Below, piece by piece: positions 33,330 to 44,100 of a stretch of DNA of 64,000 nucleotides. Origin of the DNA: Neostapfia colusana (Eukaryota; Streptophyta; Magnoliopsida; Poales; Poaceae). Positions within the stretch are counted from its first letter, which is position 1, and the number at the start of each line of letters is the position of its first letter. The position numbers and the translations under genes are program-made. The notes below the pieces were generated by a model. It had not been told where the DNA came from and made no database searches. It worked only from the letters and a program-made list of their open reading frames with translations. The stretch is taken from the NCBI GenBank assembly GCA_030760725.1, contig JASWHV010000001.1, positions 79,009,683 through 79,073,682 of the forward strand, in the 5' to 3' direction.

Positions 33330-33770
33330 ACGGTGGAGGCGGCGCGACACGGTGCGGCTGATGGCGTGGAGGCGGACCGGCACGGTGCGGCGGCGCACAG
33401 CGCGGGGTGGAGGCTGGGGCGTGAACCTCCGGGGCGGCGGCGGCTGTCGGGCGGGTGGCGGCCAGGGCGCCGGCTGGCGGGGGCGGTCGGGGCGGCGGCT
33501 GGCGGCGGCGGGCGGGCGGCGGCCTGGTGGAGGGTGGTGGCCGGGGCGCCGGCTGGCGGGCGGGGGGCGGCCAGGGCGGCGGCTGGCGGGGGCGGCCAGG
33601 GCGGCGGCCGGGGCTGCGGCTGCTGGGGCGGCAGGGGGGGCGGCCGGGGCGGCGGCCGGGCGGCGGACGGGTGGCGGCCGGGGCGGAGGCCGGGGCGGCG
33701 ACTGGCGGCGGCGGGCGGTGGCCGGGGCGCTTAGGGCTGCTCGGGCTCGGGTCGGTGCGAGCCCCCGTGG
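33330..33770 (+). repeat. G-rich low-complexity block
   Basis: About 440 bp of ggcggcgg/ggccggggcggc-type repeats has a strong G-over-C bias on the plus strand. It lies between TNPD's upstream DNA and the right subterminal array. Confidence 0.8.
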
Positions 33771-34045
33771 GTATATAAGCCTTATTTACGACGGCCCATC
33801 CATTGGCCATCGTAAATAAGGCTTATTTACGACAGCCTCGGTGTGGCTGTCATATATAACTGCTATATACGACAGCCTAGGGTTGGCTGTCGTATATAAC
33901 ACTTATATACGACAGCCACGTACTAAACGACGGCTGTACTGTTGTTTATAAACTTATATACTACAGCCTCTGCTGACCGTCGTATGCAACTTTATATACG
34001 ACAGCTAGCCGTCGTATGTTATACTGGCTGTCGTATGTTGCCCTG
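33770..34045. repeat. CACTA right subterminal repeat array
   Basis: About 12 copies of the same tatatacgacgg/cag motif as the left array, again in both orientations, with more variants (tttacgac, cgtatgtt) towards the end. Confidence 0.85.
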
Positions 34046-34057
34046 TTTCCTGTAGTA
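34029..34057 (-). repeat. CACTA right terminal inverted repeat
   Basis: Reversed it reads tactacaggaaacagggcaacatacgac, matching the left end after the first base. It is followed by TGG. Confidence 0.85.
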
Positions 34058-34060
34058 TGG

Positions 34061-37000
34061 GCTAGAGAATGCAGGAAGAAAAAGAAGGATGAAAAGGTGA
34101 ACACAGCTCAAGTTGAGCATGAGTTTGAATCCAGTCTCTTGGTGGCATGTGCCAACACAAAGGTCGAGCAAATCACGTCCCCGGAGGAGGTATGCCTCAA
34201 CAAAGACATGTTACATGTTCAAGTGGGAGACTTGGAGGGAGGAGGCAGTACTCGGTGGATCCTGGATTCCGGTGCAACAAATAACATGACTGGGAAACGG
34301 GACGTGATCACAAACCTTGACAACACAGTGCATGTTACTGTGTGTTTGGGAGATGGCTCAGTGACAGAGATTGATGGACAAAGAACTGTGGTGTTCCAAG
34401 GAAAAAGAGGCGGTCGAAAGGAGTTGGCTGGAGTCTATCTTATTCCTCAGCTCAAGGCAAATATCATTAGTCTTGGACAGCTTGAGGAGGAGGGACACCG
34501 AATCTTGATGGTGGATGGTTATATCAAGATTTGGGATAAACAAGGAACCCCTGTGGCAATGGTGAAACAGGGTGTGTACCGGTTGTACACCATTGATCTG
34601 AAGGTGGTGCAACCAAGGTGTTTCATGGCACAAGGGAGCAATGCAACATGGATGTAGCATGCAAGAATGGGGCACTTGAACTTTCGGAGTCTCAGAAGGC
34701 TTGCCGAAGAGCAGCTTGTGTATGGGTTGTCACCTATCACTCAAACTGAGGAGAAGTGTGATAGCTGCCTGGCTGGGAAACAACGACGTCAACCGTTCCC
34801 GTGCATGGCAAAGTACCAGGCTGAGAAGAAACTTGAGCTTGTGCATGGAGATCTTTGTGGGCCAGTGAAGCCGTCAACTCCATGAGGCAGCAGTTTTTTC
34901 TTCCTTCTTGTGGATGATCTCAGTAGGTACATGTGGGTGTTTCTGATCAGCACAAAGGATCAAGCAATGAGTACCTTCATGACTTTTCAATCAAGTGTTG
35001 AAGCTGAGGCAGGGAGGAAGACTGGAACTTTTCGCACAGATCGTGGTGGAGAGTTCACAGCTCGGGGTTTTGTTGAGTATTGCATCAAGGAGGGTGTGCA
35101 ACGTCACTTGACAGCTCCATATTCTCCTGAGCAGAACGGGGTAGTTGAGAGAATGAACCAAACTATCATGGAATGGCAAGAAGTATGTTGAAAGCAATGA
35201 ATATGTACGGTTGGTTCTGGGGGAGGCGATGACTACTGCTGTGTATGTGTTGAACCGATCTCCTACTCGGAGTGTTGAGAATAAGACTCCATATGAGGTA
35301 TGGCATGACAAGAAACCTAGTGTACATCATTTGTGCACTTTTGGCTGTGTGGCACATGTGAAACATGGAAGCAAGCGTCTTAGCAAGCTTGAAGATCGGA
35401 GTATTCCAATGGTTTTCATTGGATATCAGCAAGGAAGTAAGGCATGGAGGTTTTACAATCCAGACACGGAGAGCGTTCACGTGTCACGTGATGCTGTGTT
35501 TGAAGAAAACCGTCCATGGAAGTGGGATGCAGCCGAATAAAGTGAAGTGGCCAATGATGAAGACATCTTTCGGGTGGAGTACATCTTTCGTGGTGAGAAT
35601 CCTTGTGGAGTGAGTTCTTCCTCTTGTGACACTGGTCAGGGTGAGAAAACCCCAGCTGAAGGAGTGTCTTCAATGACACAACTGTGGCAGCAAGCATCCA
35701 AGGATGTGGAGTTTGTGTCACCTCCTTCCTTGTCATCGGAAATGGATAGTGATCTAAAAGAAGCACCACTTCATTATCGTTCCATGTGAAATATTCTTGA
35801 TATGGTGCCAAATTGTGAACCGGAAGAAGGAGGAGTAGATGAGCTTCTGGTTGTCATAGGTGAAGAGCCATGTGCAGTAGAAGAGGCCTTGAGGACCAAG
35901 GAATGGCGTATTGCCATGATTGAGGAGCTCACATCCATTGAAGAAAACAAAACATGGTCATTGGTACATCTTCCGGAGGGATATCGTGCCATTGGCTTGA
36001 AATGGGTTTTCAAGTTGAAGAAAGATGAGCATGGGAATGTTATACGCCATAAAGAAAGGCTGGTTGCAAAGGGGTATGTGCAGAAGCAAGGAGTTTACTT
36101 TGAAGAGGTTTTTGCACCAGTTGCAAGGATGGAGTCTGTGAGAATTGTATTAGCTGTTGCAGCACATTTTGGGTGGCATGTTCATCACATGGATGTGAAG
36201 TCTGCCTTCTTGATGGGAGTCTTGAAGAGGAGATCTATTTCACTCAACCACCTGGTTTCATAGCTGAAGACAAGGAGAAGTGGGTTTTAAGACTTGACAA
36301 GGCATTGTATGGCTTAATACAAGCTCCTCGGGCATGGAACAGTAAGCTTGATGAACGTCTCAATCTGCTTGGTTTCACACGGTGCAAATCAGAACATGGT
36401 TTGTACACTAAGCTTGGAGGTGAGGCAAGACTCATTGTGGGTGTGTATGTTGATGACTTGCTGATTGTGGGGGAGAACATGGAGGAGATCAGTCAGTTCA
36501 AGGAGAAAATGAAGGAGAAGTTTCGCATGAGTGATCTAGGAAGCCTGTCTTACTATCTTGGTATTGAAGTAAAGCAAGGGAGACATGGTATTGAATTGTG
36601 TCAAGGAGCTTATGCTGCTAAGTTGCTGGAACGGAGTGGGATGATAAGTTGCAACGGGTGTGCCACTCTCATGGATTCTCGGTTGAAGCTTACAAAGAGA
36701 AGTACAGCACCACTCACTGATCCAACCACTTATCGGAGCATAATTGTTGGACTCAGGTATCTTCTACATACTAGGCCTGATCTTAGTTTTGGTGTTGGGT
36801 ACTTGAGCAGGTTCATGTCAGAACCTCAAGAGGAACACATGGTGGCTTTGAAGCATTTGCTTTGGTATGTGGCAGCTACAATAAGATATGGCTTGTCCTA
36901 CGACCGAGGTGAAGGAAGTCTTGAGTTAAAAGGCTATAGTGATAGTGATTTTGGGGGAGATGTGGATGACCGGAGAAGCACAACAGGAGTCATTTTCTTC

Positions 37001-37435
37001 CTGAGTGAGAATCCTATCAGCTGGATGTCTCATAAGCAAAAGGCTGTGGCAAAGTCCACATGTGAAGCTGAGTATGTGGCAGGAGCAGCAGCAGCAAGTA
37101 AGGCTGTTTGGCTCAGGCATGTGCTTGAAGAGGTGACAAGAATTCAAGTACCTCCACCAGTGATTAAGATGGATAACACAGCAGCAATTGCTTTAGCAAA
37201 GAATCCAGTCCTGCATGATAGAAGTAAACACATTGACATCAAGTTTCATTTTGTCAGAGAATGTGTTGATCGAGGAGAAGTCATCTTGGAGCATGTTGGG
37301 ACAAAGGGTGAACATGCTGATATTCTCAAAAAACCACTGGGACGTACACTTTTCAAGATCTTCGTGAGAAGATTGGAGTTCAAGAGATCAAGCCTCAGAA
37401 GTAGGGGGAGATTGTTGAGTACTTCTGAAGATTGA
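34061..37435 (+). pseudogene. Copia E gag end and pol: protease, integrase, reverse transcriptase, RNase H
   Basis: Continues gag in frame (ARECRKKKK). The protease has WILDSGATNNMTG (about 34257-34295). GAG-pre-integrase begins HARMGHLNF after a TAG at 34655. Integrase: FRTDRGGEF, then EQNGVVERMN near 35140. A one-base loss near 35172 (IMEW for IMEMA) and a stop after WKWDAAE (35538) follow. Reverse transcriptase (KWVFKLKKDEHGNV) changes frame near 36215; YVDDLLIVG lies near 36448. RNase H with KHIDIKFHFV runs to the 3' end. The stretch 35540-35800 is the poorly conserved integrase-RT linker. Confidence 0.9.
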
Positions 37436-37849
37436 TCAAGCTTCTAGTTTTTCCTCTGTGTTTTCAGGGAAATAATGCACACGTGACAAGAACCAGGGGG
37501 ATGTCCTGTGTCTCATGTGTTGCACCGAGTCCTAGTAGGTGTGTGTTTCATTTTAATTTTCAAACCTCGGGCTTTGGGTCATACGTGCATGGCACATGCA
37601 TGCGCTGCGTGTTTTCAAATTTCGTATGGTGCAAAGCCCGGCAAAGTTGTTGCAAGCATGTGGCCTTCGGTTAATAAAAGGAGAAGAGAGCGCTGGAGTT
37701 TGTTGAGCGCTGCCACAACTCATCCGAGTTCATCCTCTCTTCGGTACTCCACGAAAACTCCTGAGATTGGATCCTACAACACTTGTTTGACTCCCCTACA
37801 TGATTTGCATGACAGATCTGTGAGAGTTTTGTGAAGAAAACACCCAACA
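37413..37849 (+). repeat. Copia E 3' LTR
   Basis: TGTTGAGTAC...CACCCAACA, 437 bp, preceded by gtagggggagatt and followed by the CACCA duplication at 37850-37854. About 27 differences and one indel from the 5' LTR were counted by eye. Confidence 0.92.
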
Positions 37850-39179
37850 CACCAATGGATAGTAATCATCAAGAGGATTGTAACGAAATTTAGTTGAGAA
37901 TTTTTGGACATTCCTACACTAAGTTATGGCTGTTTGAAATTTGATGGAAAACTGGTCGCCTCTAAGTTTTAGACCATAGAACTAGATGGTGGGGTCGGCT
38001 AGGGCTCTTGGTGGCTGGAAACCACCGTGCATAGGGCGGCGGTGGCGGAAGAACTCCCACGAGCTCACCCGACTTCTACAGGCCCTTATTTTGCATGGGA
38101 TTTATTCCTGCAGCTTCGTGGCAACATGCTAATCACGCATATGGATCAAGTTTGCCTCAAAAATGGCTGGAACTAGGACCTCACCATCGGCCTATGGCAA
38201 AAACCGGCGGCATAATGAAAAACTCGAAGAGCAGCTCGGATACTCAATGGTTTTCCACTCTTGTTGATCCAGGAGGTTCGCAAGGAGGTCTAGGACGCAT
38301 GGTTCAATCGGAATTAGCCGGTATAGATTAACTAGCAAGAATTTGGAAGAATTGATCATGCAGTTCCTATGAACTAGCTAACCCTCGGTAAAACTGGAAA
38401 TTCACACTTGATAATGAACGAAATGGTATGCGGTTTTTACCGGATTGTCGAGTAGATAATGGCGCTTCTTTTTGCTGTAGAAGGTTTCCCGAAAGGTGGT
38501 CCGTAGCGCCGGGGCAATGAGGAGAAGCAAGGGCATCCGAGCGGCGGCAAAACAGTCGAATCTGAGTGAGGGGGGGGGGGGGGGGACGAACGGCGAGTGA
38601 GGAGCTGGTTCACGTGGCAGGGGGCGCGGTGATCACTTCACTCAGCGTCTCGATCATCTTATCACGAGGTGGAGCGGTGAAATCATCGGGAGGGGATTCA
38701 ACCCGGGAGCTCTCACGCGCTCGACCAAAGAAGGAAAACAGAGTTGGTTTCATCCTTGTGTAGCTGGCAGATGGGGTCCACCATTCCCTCTTATCCTCAC
38801 AATTTGAATTAAAATAGCAAAAGTGCCAAAAAATTAGTAAAATTTGGCAGATGAGCTAAAAAGAATATGGGGAATATAATGACGCTCTCAAATTTGTATT
38901 TGATGAAGTTTGAATATTCATGAAGTTTAAATTCGAATTGCCTCATGTTTTAGGTCCAACAAATAGTAAATCCTCTCCAAATGAACTGAAATTTGGCAGG
39001 GCTACTATTTGATTTTTGGGGCACCAAATTGTGGATTTAGCTCTCCATGTTTTGAAGTTTTTGCAAGTATAATTCAGCACTTTGAGCACACACTTTTATA
39101 TTCAAAATTTCTAATTCCCCCTCATTTTCCTAAGTGTGATTTGGCTTATTCAACTTGGTAGAATTTTGCGGATTTCACA

Positions 39180-39195
39180 TCCCTCCCCCCTTAAA
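39180..39195 (-). other. Gypsy C polypurine tract
   Basis: On the minus strand it reads tttaaggggggaggga directly before the 3' LTR start. The context ttcttttaagggg is the same as in Gypsies A and B. Confidence 0.85.
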
Positions 39196-40683
39196 AGAAT
39201 CTCGTCCCGAGAGTTCAAATGAAAAGCGAAGTGGGGGATAATTACCGGACATAAGCTGATAATATCTCCGGATAGTTGGTGCGAAGATATTCTTCGCTTT
39301 CCCATGTTGCTTCATCTGCGTTATGGTTGCTCCACAAAACTTTGTAGAACCATAACATCGGGTGTCTTTTAGCCCGAGTCTTTTCATCGATAATCCATAT
39401 TGGATACTCAGTGTACGTGAGATCCGGTTGCAATGCTTCGAGATCGTCTGTATGAATTTCCCCTGCAGACTTGAGACATATCCGTACCTGTGATAAGTGA
39501 AAGACATCGTGAATACCAGCTGGGGACATTGTTAATTCCAGGCGATTAGCCACTGGTCCGCACTTCCCTGTGACAACGAACGGACCAATAAAATGGGAAG
39601 CGAGCTTCCCCTTCATACCGAAACGATAAACCCCCTTCATCGGAGATACACGAAGATAGACTTTGGCTCCGATGTTGAAGTGGAGAGGTCGACGTCTTTT
39701 ATCTGCATAGCTTTTCTGTCAAGATTGAGCATCCTTTAAATTGGATTGAATACTCATACTCGTTCTTCGGCCTCATTAACGAGATCAATCCCGTAGATTG
39801 CTCGCTCGCCGGACTCACACCAATTCAGTGGTGTGCGGCATTTCCGGCCATAAAGAGCTTCATATGGTGCCATATTGATGCTAGATTGATAACCGTTATT
39901 ATATGAGAATTCTGCTAACGGTAGGTGATCATCCCAATTCTTCCCATGGTTGATGGCACATGCCCTTAGCATATCCTCTAAAATCTGGTTTACTCGCTTG
40001 GTTTTGGCCATCAGTTTTGCGGATGATACACTGAACTCCGAATTAACTTGGTTCCCAATAAAGCATGCAGTTGCTCCCAAAATCTGGATACGAATAATGT
40101 ACCATGGTCAGAGACAATGGTGCCAGGAACTCCGTGTAAATACACGATTCTGGAGATGTATAGCTCCACATATTTCCTCACAACATACTTGGTATGGACT
40201 GGAATGAAAAAGGTTGTCGTGGTCAAACGATCGACGATTACCCAAACAGAATCATGCTTGTTGATTGTCATTGGTAATCCAACGATGAAGTCCATACTCA
40301 CGTTGTCCCACTTCCATGCTAGAATTATCAGCAGTTGAAGTGGTTCGGCTTTCCTCATATGATCGGCTTTAACCCGCCGACACGTATCATATTCGGATAC
40401 GTATTTTGCAACCTCTGTTTTCATCCATGTCCACCAAAATTTAGATCTTAAATCTTGGTACATCTTATAGCTTCCTGGATGAATGGAGCATTTAGATAAA
40501 TGAGCTTCATCCAAGATTCTCGTCCGCAATTTCATATCCCGTGGTACAACTATTCGGTTGTTAAACCATAGGGTATCCTATTCATCTTTGTGGAACATTT
40601 TCAGCTCACCGCTGTCCACTCTTTCCCATATGTGAGACATACCCTTGTCTCTCTTATGAGCCTCTACAATCTCATCTCGGATT
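39196..40683 (-). pseudogene. Gypsy C pol, integrase and chromodomain
   Basis: From right to left: the end of the RNase H-integrase linker (KRDKGMSHIWERVDSGELK), the zinc finger region (HLSKCSIHPGSYKMYQDLRS, where the first Cys of the CxxC pair is Tyr in EYDTC), the integrase core (MDFIVGLP, SDHGTLFVS) and the third catalytic position as Lys in KTKRVNQILEDM. The C-terminal part includes VLWSNHNADEATWESEEYL, a chromodomain. Frame breaks lie near 40020, 39740 and 39640. Copia D interrupts the linker at 40684. Confidence 0.88.
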
Positions 40684-41103
40684 TGTTGATTGATGATCCA
40701 AATTCTAATGAAGATAAAAGAGGCAGGATTTCCGTAGCGAAGCGGAGGCCCGTCGCTGGGAGGCTTGGGCCGTAGCGAAGCGAAGGAAATCTGCCCATAT
40801 GGTGGGCTGCGCAGCAGCCAAGGCCCACTCGGGACGCCGGGGGGGTGCGGGGGGGGAACCCCCCCGCGGTATGGATCGTCTAGGGTTAGGACTCTAAGTC
40901 GCCACCTATAAATATCCCTTGTGAGCCGCCGGGAGAGGAAAAAGAAGAGATTGTAATCTCCCACGATTGTAAACCTCCTGATATAGTGAAATTTGCCGGC
41001 CAGTGCCCGTGGTTTTTCCCCTTCCGACTTGGAGGGGTTTTCCACGTTAAAATCTGCGTCTCCTCTGTTTTGATCTACAATTTCTTGTCGTTTGATTCTA
41101 ACA
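40684..41103 (+). repeat. Copia D 5' LTR
   Basis: TGTTGATTGATGATCC...TTGATTCTAACA, 420 bp. TATA box TATAAATAT at 40907-40915. A G7/G8/C7 segment at about 40838-40867 can fold into a stem. Confidence 0.95.
40907..40915 (+). promoter_or_regulatory. TATA box of Copia D
   Basis: tataaatat lies about 195 bp before the LTR end; the same sequence is in the 3' LTR (45476-45484). It suits the U3/R promoter. Confidence 0.65.
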
Positions 41104-41105
41104 AG

Positions 41106-41118
41106 TGGCATCAGAGCC
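41106..41118 (+). other. Copia D primer binding site
   Basis: TGGCATCAGAGCC is complementary to a methionine tRNA 3' end, as in many Copia elements, and lies two bases after the LTR. Confidence 0.88.
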
Positions 41119-41160
41119 AGAGTTTTGATCCCCTGTTCTAGGGTTCGTGCCGCCAGGCAC

Positions 41161-44100
41161 ATGGCATCAACGACGATGAAGTATGATCTTCCGCTGTTGG
41201 ATTTCGACACAAGATTTTCATTGTGGCAAGTAAAGATGCGGGCAGTGCTGGCGCATCATGATCTAGACGAAGCCCTTGAGGGTTTCGGGAAGAACCAGAA
41301 TGAGTGGACGGCCGAAGAGAAAAGAAAAGATCGTAAGGCCTTATCTCAGATCCATCTGCAACTTTCAAACAATGTTTTGCAGGAGTGCTTGGAGGAGCAA
41401 ACCGCTGCCGCGGTTTGGTTGAAGCTAGAATCGATCTGCATGTCGAAAGATCTAACTAGCAAGATGCACATCAAGATGAAGTTGTTCACGCACAAGTTGC
41501 AGGAAGGTGGATCTGTTCTCACACACATATCTGTGTTCAAGGAGATCGTTGCCGATCTGTTATCAATGGAGGTAAAATTTGAAGATGAAGACCTGGCTCT
41601 TCTTCTCCTCTGTTCACTTCCGCCTTCATATGCAAACTTTCGAGATACTATTCTATATAGTCGTGATACTCTAACCGTGGCCGAGGTCTATGAGGCTTTG
41701 ACAGCAAAAGAAAAGATGAAACAGATGGTAAACTCGGAAGATGCTGGTCATTCTAACGGAGAGGCATTGAATGTTCGTGGCCGAAGTGAACAAAAGAAAT
41801 CAAATTCAGGAAATAAAGGTAACAGCAAGAAAAATCAAAGAAGTCGTTCCAAATCCAGGGGACGACGAGATGATAAATTCTGCCGGTACTGCAAGAAGGA
41901 CAATCATGTTATCGATGATTGTTGGAAGCTGCAGAACAAAGAAAAGAGAAACGGAAAAAAGGGTAAGCCTGAAGGTAGTGCCTCTGTTGTCTCTGATGAG
42001 AATTCTGATAATGATACTGTACTCATTGCATTTGCCGGATGTGTCACTGAAGATGCTCAATGGATACTTGATTCTGCTTGCTCATATCATGTCTGCACTA
42101 ACAGAGATCTTTTTAGTGTTTATGAGCCTATACAGAAAGGTGGCATCGTGAGGATGGGTGACAACACGGCATGTGAGGTCACAGGCATTGGTACTGTTCA
42201 AATCAGAATGTTCGATGGGATTGTACGAACGTTAACAGAAGTACGGCATGTCCCAACCATGTCCAGGAATCTCATCTCCCTTAGTACCCTCGACGTGAAA
42301 GGGTACAAATATTCCGCTGAATGTGGAGTTTTGAAGGTAACCAAAGGTTCTCTCATTGTAATGAAAGGTGATTTAAAAGCTGCCAACTTATATGTGCTTC
42401 GAGGCAGTACATTTACTGCTAATGCCGTGGTTGCTCCTGATCAGTCTAATACCACTAAAATTTGGCATATGCGTCTTGGGCATATGAGTGCACTTGGTTT
42501 GGCAGAATTAAGCAAAAGAGGCCTACTTGAAGGTTGCAAGGCAGAATCACTTGACTTTTGTGAGCATTGTGTGTTTGGTAAGCATAAAAGAGTCAAGTTC
42601 AATACTGCTATCCATAATACTAAAGGTATTCTTGATTATGTGCATGCTGATTTATGGGGTCCTTCTCGAAAAACATCTCATGGTGGTGCTAGTTACATGT
42701 TAACTATTATTGATGATTACTCACGTCGAGTTTGGCCATATTTTCTGAAGCATAAATCAGATGCATTTCAGTCATTCAAAGATTGGAAGGTTATGGTCGA
42801 AAAGCAAACAGAAAGGAAGGTAAAAATTCTAAGAACTGATAATGGCATGGAGTTCTGTTCTAGTGCATTTAAATATTATTGCAGGAAGGAAGGAATTGTG
42901 AGGCACCATACAATTCCATACACTCCTCAACAAAACGGTGTTGCAGAACGCATGAACAGAACAATAATTTCAAAGGCCCGTTGTATGCTTTCCAATTCGG
43001 GTTTGAGCAGAAAATTCTGGGCAGAAGCTGCTTCCACGGCATGCTACTTAATAAACCGTTCTCCTTCCACAAGTATTGATAAGAAAACTCCAATCGAGGT
43101 ATGGTCTGGCTCACCTTGTGACTACTCTAAATTGAGAGTTTTTGGCTGCATTGCTTATGCACATGTTGATAATGGAAAACTTGAGCCTAGAGCTATCAAG
43201 TGCATTTTCTTGGGTTATGGTACTGGTGTCAAAGCTTATAAATTATGGGATACAAAAAAACAGAAGGCATTTTATAGTAGAAATGTTGTATTCAATGAAT
43301 CTACTATGTTCACAAATGACTTGGATACCAGTTCTAATAACCAGAAACCTGAGACTATCAGCGTGCAGGTGGAGCTAGTTAATGATGATGTTGCTGCTCC
43401 AAGTCAAAGTATTGTTGATGTTCACCCTGCTACTGAAAATTTGTCTCCTGCTACACATTCCTCACCTAGTGTGCAGCCACCACAGGAGTCTCTCGCCGAA
43501 GCTCGACCTCGGAGGGAGATTATTCGCCCAACAAGGTGGATTGAAGAATGTAATGTTGCTTTTGCCTTGAGTGTTGCAGAAGAAATTGAAGGTGTTCATG
43601 AGCCTTCCAATTATACAGAAGCTATCTTGTCTGCTAATAGTACAAAGTGGATTGGTGCAATGCATGATGAGATGGAGTCACTTCAGAAAAATGATACCTG
43701 GGAAATTGTTCCTTTGCCCACTAGCAAGAAGCCTGTTAAGTGCAAATGGATTTACAAAAGAAAGGAAGGAATGACTCCAAATGAACCTGCAAGGTATAAA
43801 GCAAGGTTAGTTGCTAAAGGATTTAGTCAAATTCCAGGCATTGATTATACTGATGTCTATTCTCCAGTTGTGAAGCACAGTTCTATTCGTACTTTCCTCA
43901 GTATTGTTGCTATGCATGATTATGAGCTTGAGCAGCTAGATGTGAAAACCGCTTTTTTACATGGAGACTTGGAGGAAGACATTTACATGGACCAGCCTGA
44001 GGGGTTCATTGTCCCTGGAAAAGAAGACTATGTCTGCAAGTTGAAGAAGTCATTATATGGCTTGAAGCAATCTCCAAGGCAGTGGTATAAGAGGTTTGAT

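Larger units (their letters stand above)
32043..33775. other. CACTA 5' non-coding region of TNPD: foldback, G-tracts and G-rich block
   Basis: The 1.7 kb upstream of TNPD has no convincing gene. It holds an inverted repeat (32143-32344), two poly-G tracts (about 32829-32850 and 32880-32896), an AT-rich stretch at 32940-33280, and a very G-rich low-complexity block at 33330-33770. Open frames in the last block are Gly/Arg/Ala repeats produced by composition and are not called. Confidence 0.7.
27561..34057. mobile_element. CACTA (En/Spm) DNA transposon, 6.5 kb
   Basis: The left end is CACTACAGGA; the right end, reversed, is TACTACAGGA, so the right terminus has lost the first base of the CACTA motif by substitution. 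The 3-bp duplication TGG flanks it (27558-27560 and 34058-34060). Subterminal arrays of cgtcgtatata-type motifs fill about 470 bp on the left and 270 bp on the right. The inside has minus-strand TNP2 transposase and DUF4218 remnants and a second, multi-exon gene. Transposase frames are broken, so it is probably non-autonomous now. Confidence 0.93.
26151..37849 (+). mobile_element. E: Copia retrotransposon carrying a CACTA insertion
   Basis: LTRs of 438 bp (26151-26588) and 437 bp (37413-37849), both TGTTGAGTAC...CACCCAACA, differ at about 6 percent of positions by eye. The target duplication CACCA is at 26146-26150 and 37850-37854. A primer site TGGCATCAGAGCC lies at 26591-26603 and a polypurine tract gtagggggagatt just before 37413. 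Without the CACTA element it is about 5.2 kb, normal for Copia. Gag-pol is broken by stops and frameshifts. Confidence 0.93.
23782..39179 (-). repeat. Gypsy C 3' LTR, split by Copia E
   Basis: Plus-strand ends are TGTGGGGACT (23782) and GATTTCACA (39179). Without Copia E and one CACCA copy it is about 3.69 kb, close to the 3716 bp right LTR of Gypsy B, whose outer sequence it resembles. It holds only short chance frames and a G14 tract at about 38571-38584. Confidence 0.82.

Noticed and set aside
33274..33819. Long Gly/Arg/Ala-rich frames on both strands
   Set aside because: Produced by the G-rich repeat block; several frames are open at once, as expected from composition.
40578..41210. Minus-strand frame of 210 codons and its twin at 45240-45614
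   Set aside because: It runs antisense through the Copia D LTR and joins Gypsy C pol at the insertion border. The twins are the identical LTRs.
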